Source: Tianweitania aestuarii (GTDB lineage Bacteria > Pseudomonadota > Alphaproteobacteria > Rhizobiales > Rhizobiaceae). Taken from it: DNA of 64,000 nucleotides. A program made the translations under genes and the position numbers. Positions 56,654 through 64,000 of this stretch are shown here, piece by piece. The notes under the pieces are model-generated. The model saw only the letters and a program-made list of their open reading frames with translations, ran no database searches and was not told the origin of the DNA. The stretch spans positions 62,001-126,000 of the forward strand of contig NZ_JAFMNX010000001.1 of the NCBI RefSeq assembly GCF_018457165.1, in the 5' to 3' direction. How positions within the stretch are numbered: position 1 is the stretch's first letter; every line of letters starts with the position of its first letter.

Positions 56654-57111
56654 TGTTCGGATTCCGGGGAAATGGCGGTCGCTCCGCCAGTACTCAACTC
56701 AAAGCTACGCAACACATGATCAAGCCTTAACAGCCACCGGTGAAGGCCCGGTATACGCGCCGTCAAGGCAGAAGCTAAATCATCTTAGATCATGGCAAAA
56801 TCGGGGTATTTTGGCCCTCTTTTCGTGGCGTCTCACGCGTGGATGGGAGGGCGTTGCAGCGATGCCACGCCTATCGCGATCGACCGTGATTTGCCCTGTT
56901 CCGATTGCGACCTTTCCCTGACGCATCTCAGCAAAATTAAACGGAACGGGCCGTCGTGCCGCACGTTGGAAGAAACAGCCGGCACGCATGAAGCCGGATG
57001 AAGGGTCCAGCGCGGCAACCAGCCCGTTCGGCCCATGATCAGAATCGATTGAGCGGCCGAGGTTCATGCCCTCGCGGAGAACCCGCCGCCGAAATCAGGA
57101 AGGTGAAAACG
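56654..57111. other. Intergenic region before the YciE-type gene
   Basis: About 460 bp without a convincing gene. A 69-codon frame at 56792-57001 has no ribosome-binding site and unusual composition. The region presumably contains the promoter of the ferritin-like gene and, on the other strand, that of the 43-codon frame. No clear sigma-factor or operator motif was identified. Confidence 0.4.
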
Positions 57112-57624
57112 ATGGGTTTCTTTTCCAAAGACATCAGCACGATGGACGATCTCTTCGTGCACACGCTGCGCGACATCTATTATGCCGAAAATCAGATCGT
57201 GAAGGCTCTGCCGAAGATGATCGACAAGGCGTCGGACATGACGCTGCGCCAGGGCTTCGAAACGCATCTGGCCGAAACCAAGACCCACATCAGCCGTCTC
57301 GAGCAGGTATTCGAGATGCATGGCGTGCAGGCCAAGCAGGTCCGCTGCCCGGCAATCGATGGCATCATTGAGGAAACAAACGAGATCACCGGCGAGATCG
57401 ATGACAAGCAGGTGCTGGATGCAGCGCTGGTCGCTGCCGCACAGGCCGTGGAACATTACGAGATGACGCGCTACGGCACGCTCGTGGCCTGGGCCAAGCA
57501 GCTCGGCCGATCCGATTGCGCCGCCATCCTGCAGCAGAACCTCGACGAGGAAGAAGCCACTGACAAGAAGCTGACGCAGATCGCGGAAGCCGGTGGCGTG
57601 AACTCGATGGCTGCAGCCGAATAA
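57112..57624 (+). CDS. YciE/YciF-family ferritin-like protein (DUF892)
   Basis: A 170-residue four-helix protein of the DUF892 family, typically stress-induced. Each helix carries Glu/His positions expected for a di-metal site: DIYYAENQIVKALPKM, HLAETKTHISRLEQVF, AVEHYEMTRYG and LDEEEATDKKL. A role in metal or oxidative stress is suggested by structure; no activity is established. The ATG at 57112 follows GGAAGGTG. It is single and ends at a bidirectional terminator. Confidence 0.9.
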   Translation: MGFFSKDISTMDDLFVHTLRDIYYAENQIVKALPKMIDKASDMTLRQGFETHLAETKTHISRLEQVFEMHGVQAKQVRCPAIDGIIEETNEITGEIDDKQVLDAALVAAAQAVEHYEMTRYGTLVAWAKQLGRSDCAAILQQNLDEEEATDKKLTQIAEAGGVNSMAAAE

Positions 57625-57648
57625 GTCTCCGGCGTTCAGTTTATACGT

Positions 57649-57682
57649 CAAAAGGCTCGTCGCTCGCGCGGCGGGCCTTTTG
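57649..57682. terminator. Bidirectional terminator
   Basis: CAAAAGGC and GCCTTTTG form an outer 8-bp stem, with a GC-rich imperfect inner stem, between the convergent YciE-type gene and the EamA-like gene. Both strands have T runs after the stem. Confidence 0.8.
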
Positions 57683-57687
57683 TTCGA

Positions 57688-58026
57688 TCAGCGGCCCTGC
57701 AGGCTCGGCCCAAGCGTGATCAGCGCCACCGCCGCCACCGCAAGCACGATGCCGGCCCCTTGCAGCGTGCCGACCCGCTCGCCAAACCAGGCGAAGGCCA
57801 CGACATTCACCGCCACGAGCTGAACAACGGCCGACAGGCTGATCGCGACACCGAGGCCGAACTCACGGATCAGCCTCAGCATGATCAGATTGCCCACCGA
57901 ATAGAGCGCCAGAACCAGGAGAAGCCGTGGCACGCTGGGCGCCATGGTCCACGCCTTGGCGGCACTGGCGGCCAGCATGAAGATCAGCGTCGAAATACCA
58001 AGCTGAACCGCGCCGAACAGGCTCAT
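57688..58026 (-). CDS. Half-size EamA/SMR-like membrane protein
   Basis: A 112-residue protein with four membrane segments, resembling one half of an EamA (drug/metabolite) transporter or a small multidrug resistance protein. Segments include LLLVLALYSVGNLIMLRLI and GAGIVLAVAAVALITLG. Such half-size proteins work as dimers. Substrate unknown; the GxxxE of classic SMR pumps is not evident. GGGAG precedes ATG 58026. The N terminus could instead lie at 58062. Confidence 0.75.
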   Translation of the reverse strand: MSLFGAVQLGISTLIFMLAASAAKAWTMAPSVPRLLLVLALYSVGNLIMLRLIREFGLGVAISLSAVVQLVAVNVVAFAWFGERVGTLQGAGIVLAVAAVALITLGPSLQGR

Positions 58027-58103
58027 CGTCAACTCCCGGAAAAAGGCAGCTGTGCCCGGCAAAGTCGCGATCCGTCAAGCAGCCGTGAACCGGGCATAAG
58101 AAA

Positions 58104-58133
58104 AAGCCCGGCGAGATCGCTCCCGCCGGGCTT
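58104..58133 (-). terminator. Terminator after the MHS-type transporter gene
   Basis: AAGCCCGGCG and CGCCGGGCTT form a perfect 10-bp stem with a 10-nt loop; on the minus strand a TTTTTCTT tract follows. It lies 25 bp beyond the transporter stop. Confidence 0.88.
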
Positions 58134-58157
58134 GCTGTCGAGTGAGACGATGCGCGC

Positions 58158-59861
58158 TCAGGTCTTGGCGTGCAGGTTGGTGCCGAGCGTGTCCTTCACG
58201 AACAGGAGGCCGACCACCAGCGACATCGCGGCAAAGGCGATCGGATACCAAAGGCCGAAATAGATGTCGCCCTTGGCCGCGCTCATGGCGAACACGGTTG
58301 CCGGCAACAACCCGCCGAACCAGCCGTTGCCGATGTGATAGGGCAGGGACATGCCGGTATAGCGGATGCGGGTCGGGAACATTTCCACCAAGATGGCGGC
58401 GATCGGGCCGTACACCATCGTGACGTAAAGAACGAGGATGAACAGGATGCCGATTGTCATCGGCCAGTTAACCGCGTTCGGATCCGCCACCATGGCGTAA
58501 GCGCCCGTGGTCTCGTTGAGCACCAGCGGATAGCCAGCATCGTGCAGGGCGGCATGCACGGCATTGTTAAAGGCCTTGCCCTGTGCTGCCGCGTCGGCAC
58601 CTGCCGCCGTTGCATCATAGGAAGGCACGGTCACGCTGCCGACCGCCACCGTTGCCGGCGTTCCAGCCGGTGCCGTGGTCACGATGTCGTAAGGCACCGA
58701 GTTGCGGGCAAGGAAGCCGGTCGCGATATCGCAGGACTTGGTGAACTTGGCGGTGCCCACGGGATTGAACTGGAAGGTACAATCGCCGGGTGCAGCCGTC
58801 ACCGTTGCGCGCACATCGGCCTGCGCCTGTGCCAGCGCCGGATTGGCGGCCCAGGTCAGCGCCTTGAACAGCGGGAAGTAGGTCACGACCGCGAGCGCCA
58901 GACCGACCATGATGATCGGCTTGCGACCGATCTTGTCGGACAGCCAGCCGAACACCACGAAGAACAGGCTGCCCAGAGCCAGTGCGATGGCGATCATGAT
59001 GTTGACCGACTGCGCATCGACCTTCAGCACGTTGGTGAGGAAGAACAGCGAATAGAATTGGCCGGAATACCACACCACGGCCTGGCCGGCGGTGAGACCG
59101 AACAGGGCGATCAGCGCGATCTTGGCGTTCTTCCACTGGCCAAAGGCTTCCGTCAGCGGTGCCTTGGACGTCTTGCCCTCTTCCTTCATGCGCTTGAACG
59201 TCGGCGATTCCGACAAGGTCATGCGGATCCACACCGAAATACCGAGCAGCACGACGGAAAGAAGGAACGGAATGCGCCAGCCCCAGGCCGCGAAGTCTTC
59301 CTTCGCCATCGAGCCCTGCACGATCAGGATGATGATCAGGGACAGGAACAGGCCGAGCGTGGCCGTGGTCTGGATCCACGATGTGTAGAAGCCGCGACGA
59401 TCATCGGGCGCGTGTTCGGCCACATAGGTCGCCGCACCGCCATATTCGCCGCCGAGCGCCAGACCCTGCAGCATGCGCAGGATGATCAGGATGATCGGTG
59501 CGGCGATGCCGATGGTGGCCGAGCCCGGCAGAAGGCCGACGATGAAGGTCGACAGGCCCATGATCAGGATGGTCACGAGGAAGGTGTATTTGCGACCCAC
59601 GAGATCGCCGATGCGGCCGAACACGAGCGCGCCGAACGGACGCACGATGAAGCCGGCGGCAAAAGCCAGCAGCGCGAAGATGTTGCGCGTGGCTTCCGGA
59701 TACTGGCTGAAGAAGGTCGCGCCGATGAACGCGGCAAGCGAACCATATAGGTAGAAGTCGTACCACTCGAAAACCGTGCCGAGCGAAGATGCGAAGATTA
59801 CCTTGCGTTCTTCGCCTGTCATGCCGCGGCTTGGCGCCCCGGCTGCCTGTGCCATTGCCAT
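58158..59861 (-). CDS. MFS transporter, metabolite:H+ symporter (MHS) type
   Basis: A 12-segment inner-membrane symporter of 567 residues, related to ProP/ShiA/KgtP-type carriers of carboxylates or compatible solutes. Family motifs are FEWYDFYLYG near residue 31, GRIGDLVGRKYTF (residues 82-94) and GWLSDKIGRKP (305-315). An insertion of about 125 residues (338-466), Ala/Thr-rich with Cys361 and Cys377, separates two late membrane segments and probably faces the periplasm. GGAGG lies 6 bases before ATG 59861. The substrate is unknown. Confidence 0.88.
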   Translation of the reverse strand: MAMAQAAGAPSRGMTGEERKVIFASSLGTVFEWYDFYLYGSLAAFIGATFFSQYPEATRNIFALLAFAAGFIVRPFGALVFGRIGDLVGRKYTFLVTILIMGLSTFIVGLLPGSATIGIAAPIILIILRMLQGLALGGEYGGAATYVAEHAPDDRRGFYTSWIQTTATLGLFLSLIIILIVQGSMAKEDFAAWGWRIPFLLSVVLLGISVWIRMTLSESPTFKRMKEEGKTSKAPLTEAFGQWKNAKIALIALFGLTAGQAVVWYSGQFYSLFFLTNVLKVDAQSVNIMIAIALALGSLFFVVFGWLSDKIGRKPIIMVGLALAVVTYFPLFKALTWAANPALAQAQADVRATVTAAPGDCTFQFNPVGTAKFTKSCDIATGFLARNSVPYDIVTTAPAGTPATVAVGSVTVPSYDATAAGADAAAQGKAFNNAVHAALHDAGYPLVLNETTGAYAMVADPNAVNWPMTIGILFILVLYVTMVYGPIAAILVEMFPTRIRYTGMSLPYHIGNGWFGGLLPATVFAMSAAKGDIYFGLWYPIAFAAMSLVVGLLFVKDTLGTNLHAKT

Positions 59862-60079
59862 TGAAACCTCCCAGTAGCGGATGTGCCTGGCTGGCGCGGC
59901 TCTCCCCCTGCGCCAGCTGATCCGCAGGAAGCGACTATGAACCGGCTTTGCAGAAGCAGCCATCAAGTCTTTCGGCTTATGACTTTAGTCGAATTGGAGT
60001 GTTCACATTCGCCCGGTCTAAACAGAAGACTGCGAGACAGGATAGTGCTCGCATTGGCAGACAAGGGAGGGAAACGGGC

Positions 60080-60382
60080 ATGGACATGCAGGCTTCAATC
60101 GGCGCGATCGTGGTGGAACAGTTCACCGACCCGTTTCGCATCGGCATGATCCTGTTTCTGGCGATCACCTCCGCCAACACCGCGCATGCCACGACAACCC
60201 GCGCCGGCCGGTCGGCACCCCTTGTGCTGGGCGCGCTTTTCATCGCCGTTCTGATCGGGATCGCCTTTCACCGCGACGCGCCGGACATGCTGCCGCGCAT
60301 GCTGATTGGCATTCCCGTCAATGGCATCCTGCTCGTCATCATGATCGGCTTGCTCAGGCTGTGGAAGCGCATGCGGAACTGA
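60080..60382 (+). CDS. Small membrane protein of unknown function
   Basis: A 100-residue protein with three hydrophobic segments (FRIGMILFLAITSANTA, LVLGALFIAVLIGIAF and GILLVIMIGLLRLW) and a basic C-terminal end. GGGAGGGAAACGGGC precedes ATG 60080, a good start. It stands between the MHS-type transporter gene (divergent) and the marR unit. I do not recognise the family. Confidence 0.7.
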   Translation: MDMQASIGAIVVEQFTDPFRIGMILFLAITSANTAHATTTRAGRSAPLVLGALFIAVLIGIAFHRDAPDMLPRMLIGIPVNGILLVIMIGLLRLWKRMRN

Positions 60383-60484
60383 AGGGCATGCGTTCACGCA
60401 AAAAGCCGTTGACGCCCTCTTGTTAAATCATCGCCTGACACATAATTAGATGCCTTACCATATTATTTCTATGGAATACGCATC

Positions 60485-60922
60485 ATGGACGCCATCGTCG
60501 AACAAACCGCCTTTATGGACGAACTCACGAAAGTGAGCCGCAAGATGCGCACCTTGTTCGACGCGCGCGTCAAGGAACAAGGTCTGACGCTGGCGCGTGC
60601 GCGCATTCTCCTTCTTCTGGCGAAGACTGACGGCATGACCCAGTCGCAGCTTGCCGAAGCGCTGGAAGTCGAGCAGCCATCCGTCGTGTCCCTGATCGAC
60701 GCTTTGGAAAAGACCGGCCTCGTGCTGCGTTGCGCTGTGGAAGGCGATCGTCGCGCCAAGGCGATTTATCTGACGGATCTCGCCCGCGAACAGGCAGACA
60801 ACCTTCTGAGCTACATCGCCGAATTACGCCGGCAGGTTCTGGGCGGCGTCGGCAAGTCGGATCTCGCCGCCGCGACCCGCGTGCTTCAGCAGGTTTCGAG
60901 CAAGATCGGCGCGCTGGTTTAA
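60485..60922 (+). CDS. MarR-family transcriptional regulator
   Basis: A 145-residue winged-helix repressor with the MarR core MTQSQLAEALEVEQPSVVSLIDALEKTGLVLR and wing segment DRRAKAIYLTD. It is 13 bp upstream of the emrB-type gene, so it most likely represses the efflux operon and its own gene in response to a pump substrate. An AT-rich imperfect repeat (ATAAT...ATTAT, about 60440-60465) just upstream is a possible operator. Confidence 0.92.
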   Translation: MDAIVEQTAFMDELTKVSRKMRTLFDARVKEQGLTLARARILLLLAKTDGMTQSQLAEALEVEQPSVVSLIDALEKTGLVLRCAVEGDRRAKAIYLTDLAREQADNLLSYIAELRRQVLGGVGKSDLAAATRVLQQVSSKIGALV

Positions 60923-60935
60923 GCGGGAGCGTTTC

Positions 60936-62648
60936 ATGTCCAGCGTTTCCCAGACGAACCGGCCGGTGCAAGCCGAAGCCGGCGCTGTGCCGTTGGCGGC
61001 GGAAGAAGCGGCGGAGGTGGAACCACAGCCTGCCGCCGCCCCGACGCCGCCACCCTTTGTTCCCATGCACCCGGCGCGCGCGGCTTCCTACATGCTGGCT
61101 TCGCTGATCCTTGCTTTGACGCAAGGGTTGGGCATGAACCTGATCAACGCCAACATTCCCCAGTTGCAGGGCGCGATCGGCGCGACCACCAATGAAGCGA
61201 CCTGGATGGTGGCCGCCTATATGGCGCCCAACGTGTCGCTCGCCGTGGCGCTGATCAAGATCCGCAACCAGTATGGTTTGCGCAACTTCGCCGAAATCAG
61301 CATCCTCGGCTTCGTTGTCGCCTGCTTTCTCAACCTGTTCATCAGCGATCTGTCATCGGCGATGGTGGTGCGCTTCATGAGCGGCATTGCGGCCTCGCCG
61401 ATCTCCAGCCTCGGCTTCCTTTACATGCTGGAGCCGTTTCCGCCGGCCAAGAAGATGCAGATCGGATTGCCGATCGCGCTCACCAACATCTCGCTCGCCG
61501 CACCGCTTGCGCGCGTGATCTCGCCCGGCCTGCTCGACATCCAGGGCTTTCACAGCCTGACCACGCTTGAAGTGGCGCTCGCCTTCGTCGCGCTTTGCCT
61601 TGTTTACCTCCTGCCGCTCAGCCAGCCGCAGCCGCGCGCCAAGGTGATCCGCAAGACCGACCTAATCAGCTACGCCTTTCTCGCCATGGGCTTCGGTTCG
61701 GTGGCCGTGGTGCTGGTGCTCGGCCGCTTCTACTGGTGGTTCGAAGCGCCGTGGCTCGGTGCGCTGCTGGCTTTCGGCATCGCCTGCGTTACGGTGATGG
61801 TGGCGATCGAGCTGAACCGCACCAATCACCTGATCGACATCCGCTGGATCGTCAGCCCGCCCGTCCTGCATTTCGCAGCCGTGTTGCTGTTGTTTCGCAT
61901 GGTGTTGTCCGAACAAACCAGCGGCGCGCCCGGCCTGTTTCAGGTGCTCGGCCTCACCAACAACCAGATGACCGGCCTTTATACGGTGATCATCTGCGGC
62001 ACGATCCTTGGCGGCATCACCTGCATCTTCGCCATGCGCTTCAGCACCGAACGCGCGATCCACATGTTTGCGCTGACGGTGGTGATTATCGGCAGTCTGA
62101 TGGACACGCAGTCCACCAGCCTGACGCGGCCCGAACAGATGTATCTCAGCCAGGGGATGATCGCCTTTGCCGGCGCGCTGTTTCTGCCGCCGGCCATGGC
62201 GCGCGGCTTCGTTGCGGCCATAGCGAAGGGCCCGCAATATATTCTGAGCTTCATCGTGGTGTTTTTGACCACCCAGAGCCTGGGCGGTCTGCTCGGCTCG
62301 GCGCTGTTTGGCACCTTCATCACCATCCGCGAGAAGTACCATTCCAGCATTCTGGTGGAGCATTTGTCCTTGACCGACCCGCTCGTTGCGCAGCGTATTG
62401 CGCAGCTTGGCGGGGCTTATGCCCGCACGTTGACCGACCGGGTGCTGCAGAATGCCGAAGGCGCCGTGCTCCTGTCACGGCAAGCGACCCGCGAAGCCAA
62501 TGTGCTCGCCTATAACGACGCCTTCATGCTGATCGCCTGCCTGGCCGCCGCCGCCCTTACCGCCCTTCTTCTTCACATCGCCTATGACGCGCTGCGTGCC
62601 CGGATGACACCGCCTGTTGCCGCCGAGCCCGCCGTTGCCGCCGCCTGA
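60936..62648 (+). CDS. MFS efflux pump subunit, DHA2/EmrB type
   Basis: An inner-membrane drug:H+ antiporter of 570 residues with 14 predicted membrane segments after a cytoplasmic N-terminal stretch of about 45 residues rich in Pro, Ala and Glu. The INANIPQLQGAIGATTNEATW segment matches the TM1 region of EmrB-type pumps. With the HlyD-type protein downstream and an outer-membrane channel encoded elsewhere, it would form a tripartite efflux system. Substrates are unknown. Confidence 0.9.
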   Translation: MSSVSQTNRPVQAEAGAVPLAAEEAAEVEPQPAAAPTPPPFVPMHPARAASYMLASLILALTQGLGMNLINANIPQLQGAIGATTNEATWMVAAYMAPNVSLAVALIKIRNQYGLRNFAEISILGFVVACFLNLFISDLSSAMVVRFMSGIAASPISSLGFLYMLEPFPPAKKMQIGLPIALTNISLAAPLARVISPGLLDIQGFHSLTTLEVALAFVALCLVYLLPLSQPQPRAKVIRKTDLISYAFLAMGFGSVAVVLVLGRFYWWFEAPWLGALLAFGIACVTVMVAIELNRTNHLIDIRWIVSPPVLHFAAVLLLFRMVLSEQTSGAPGLFQVLGLTNNQMTGLYTVIICGTILGGITCIFAMRFSTERAIHMFALTVVIIGSLMDTQSTSLTRPEQMYLSQGMIAFAGALFLPPAMARGFVAAIAKGPQYILSFIVVFLTTQSLGGLLGSALFGTFITIREKYHSSILVEHLSLTDPLVAQRIAQLGGAYARTLTDRVLQNAEGAVLLSRQATREANVLAYNDAFMLIACLAAAALTALLLHIAYDALRARMTPPVAAEPAVAAA

Positions 62649-62672
62649 GACCCAAGAAACCGAACAACCGCC

Positions 62673-63737
62673 ATGTCCAAATTCTCCAGATATTCCGCGA
62701 CCATCATCGCCGTTGCACTCGGTGTTCTCGGCGTCACGCTTGTTTTGTACGCCTGGCGCCTGCCGCCCTTTACCTCGTCGGTGGAAACCACGGATAATGC
62801 CTATGTGCGCGGCCAGGTGACGATCGTGGCACCCCAGCTTGCCGGCTATGTCCGCGAAGTGCCCGTGCAGGATTATCAGCAGGTGAAAAAGGGCGAGCTG
62901 CTTGTTCGCCTCGACGATCGCATCTTCAAACAGAAGCTCGAACAGGCGAAGGCCAACCTCGCGGCACAGGAAGCGTCCTTGGCCAATTCCGAACAACAGC
63001 GCCGTTCGGCCGAGGCCCGCGTGCGCGCAAGCGAAGCGGCACTGGAAGGCGCGCGCGTGTCGCTCGACATCGCAACAAAGAATTGGGCGCGCATCGAGCC
63101 GCTGTTGAAGAATGGTGTGGTGACGGCCAGCGAAGCCGATCAAAGCCGCTCGGCGGTGGAACAAGCACGCGCCGCCGACGGCCAGGCGCAAGCCAGCCTT
63201 GATGTGTCGCGTCAGGATCTCGAAAGCACGAAGGTCGCGCGTGGTTCACTGGAAGCGGCAGTTGAAGGCGCCCGTGCGGCCGTGGAACTGGCCGAGATCG
63301 ACCTGCAGAACACACGCATCACCGCGCCCGAAGACGGTCGTCTGGGCGAAGTCGGCGCGCGGGTCGGCCAATATGTGTCGGCCGGCACGCAGCTCGTTGC
63401 CGTGGTGCCCGCGCGCAGATGGGTGGTCGCCAACTTCAAGGAAACCCAGCTTGCCGGCATGAAACTCGGCCATACCGTGCGCATGACGGTGGATGCCCTG
63501 CGCGGCACCGACTTCACCGGCCGCATCGAGCGCTTTGCCCCGGCGACGGGCTCGGAATTCAGCGTCCTGAAACCCGACAACGCCACCGGCAACTTCACCA
63601 AGGTCGCTCAACGCCTGCCCGTGCGCATCGCGCTCGATCCCGACCAGCCCATGACCGAAAACCTCGCGCCCGGCATGTCGGTGGTGGTGACGATCGACAA
63701 GCAGCAAGGCACGACCGAAACGGCGGCGATCGAGTAG
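62673..63737 (+). CDS. HlyD/EmrA-family membrane fusion protein
   Basis: A 354-residue periplasmic adaptor with one N-terminal membrane segment (about residues 7-30), a lipoyl-like half (TTDNAYVRGQVTIVAPQLAGYV), a long coiled-coil hairpin (about 85-195, Gln/Ala/Glu-rich), the second lipoyl half (TRITAPEDGRLGEVGARVGQYV) and a beta-barrel. It links the EmrB-type pump to an outer-membrane channel. It follows that gene by 24 bp, completing the MarR-EmrB-EmrA unit. Confidence 0.93.
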   Translation: MSKFSRYSATIIAVALGVLGVTLVLYAWRLPPFTSSVETTDNAYVRGQVTIVAPQLAGYVREVPVQDYQQVKKGELLVRLDDRIFKQKLEQAKANLAAQEASLANSEQQRRSAEARVRASEAALEGARVSLDIATKNWARIEPLLKNGVVTASEADQSRSAVEQARAADGQAQASLDVSRQDLESTKVARGSLEAAVEGARAAVELAEIDLQNTRITAPEDGRLGEVGARVGQYVSAGTQLVAVVPARRWVVANFKETQLAGMKLGHTVRMTVDALRGTDFTGRIERFAPATGSEFSVLKPDNATGNFTKVAQRLPVRIALDPDQPMTENLAPGMSVVVTIDKQQGTTETAAIE

Positions 63738-63749
63738 AAAAGAGTGGCC

Positions 63750-64000
63750 CTAAAACGGCCGCTCCTCCACCGGCCGCTCCCCATCGCCCGCCGATGCGTG
63801 CCACGGCCCGGCGGCCCGCTCCATCAGCCGCTCGATCAGACGCTTGAGATCGCTCGGCGTGGTGTGGCCGGCCAGCACTTCATGATAGCCGATGCCGGCG
63901 CGCCGCAGCGCTTCCTTCTTGATCGCGTCGCGCGCCGCCGCCGTTCCCTGATGATGCCCGCTGCCCTGATACTCCACGACATGGCGCGGCCGGCAATCCG
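63750..64000 (-). CDS. Truncated nuclease-like protein (DUF2726/DUF559-like)
   Basis: The 3' part of a minus-strand gene that continues beyond the window; its start is not visible. The 83 visible codons include PRHVVEYQGSGHH, then RDAIKKEALRRAGIGYHEV. This strand-Glu-x-Gln-helix pattern resembles the restriction-endonuclease-like domains of DUF559/DUF2726 proteins. It converges on the emrA-type gene, 12 bp between stops. The assignment is tentative because most of the protein is missing. Confidence 0.5.
   Translation of the reverse strand, partial: DCRPRHVVEYQGSGHHQGTAAARDAIKKEALRRAGIGYHEVLAGHTTPSDLKRLIERLMERAAGPWHASAGDGERPVEERPF

Noticed and set aside
56792-57001. A 69-codon plus-strand frame between cysK and the YciE-type gene
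   Set aside because: No ribosome-binding site, no recognisable family, and codon use unlike its neighbours; treated as non-coding.

Overview
The window is GC-rich chromosomal DNA from an alphaproteobacterium of the order Hyphomicrobiales (Rhizobiales), most likely close to Rhizobiaceae. The evidence is gene content and order: trpS-murJ-glnD and mutS next to maeB, olsB, a hybrid kinase and lspA; lptC-lptA-lptB-rpoN-hpf-ptsN; an ActS/ActR (RegB/RegA) pair; Hsp20 paired with DUF1150; and two operators of the rhizobial iron regulator Irr. The family-level placement is inference. No rRNA, tRNA, insertion sequence, prophage or CRISPR array was found. The only mobile-looking piece is a two-gene toxin-antitoxin module.

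Layout. 1-4.2 kb: 1-Cys peroxiredoxin, aldose 1-epimerase, a copper pair (DUF2946 protein and PCu(A)C chaperone with a Met/His repeat tail) and a lipoprotein D,D-carboxypeptidase. 4.3-11.1 kb: an iron cluster behind a perfect Irr-type palindrome, encoding a Cys-rich unknown protein, imelysin, Bfd, bacterioferritin, a di-haem DUF1111 protein, a second imelysin and a Tat-exported DUF1513 protein. 11.1-19.4 kb: HrpB helicase, redox two-component system ActSR, a toxin-antitoxin pair, MmcB, CueR, an L,D-transpeptidase, an NfuA-like Fe-S carrier with its own Irr-type box, and a universal stress protein. 19.5-26.4 kb: trpS, a YeeE/YedE sulfur transporter, murJ and glnD on the minus strand. 26.6-29.6 kb: an Hsp70-family protein and a TetR/hydrolase divergon with paired operators.

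29.7-44.6 kb: core housekeeping genes (mutS, maeB, olsB, hybrid kinase, lspA, two RNA methyltransferases, an ornithine cyclodeaminase-family gene, a LapA-domain protein, ihfB, sppA). 44.9-50.2 kb: LPS transport (lptC, lptA, lptB) followed by rpoN, hpf and ptsN. 50.2-57.7 kb: a DUF1150-hsp20 heat-shock unit with a likely RpoH promoter, a nucleoside hydrolase, a qorB/HxlR pair, a secreted Cys protein coupled to an L,D-transpeptidase, ribokinase, cysteine synthase and a YciE-type ferritin-like protein. 57.7-64 kb: transporters (a half-size EamA-like protein, an MHS-type symporter, and a MarR-EmrB-EmrA efflux unit) and a truncated nuclease-like gene at the edge.

The most interesting part is the iron cluster at 4.3-11.1 kb. 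It combines predicted periplasmic iron-handling proteins (two imelysins, a di-haem protein, DUF1513) with cytoplasmic iron storage and release (Bfr, Bfd) and one unrecognised Cys-rich protein, under an Irr-type operator. It contains no visible membrane permease, so how iron would cross the inner membrane is open. Together with the second Irr-type box at nfu, it suggests that iron import, storage and Fe-S assembly are controlled together.
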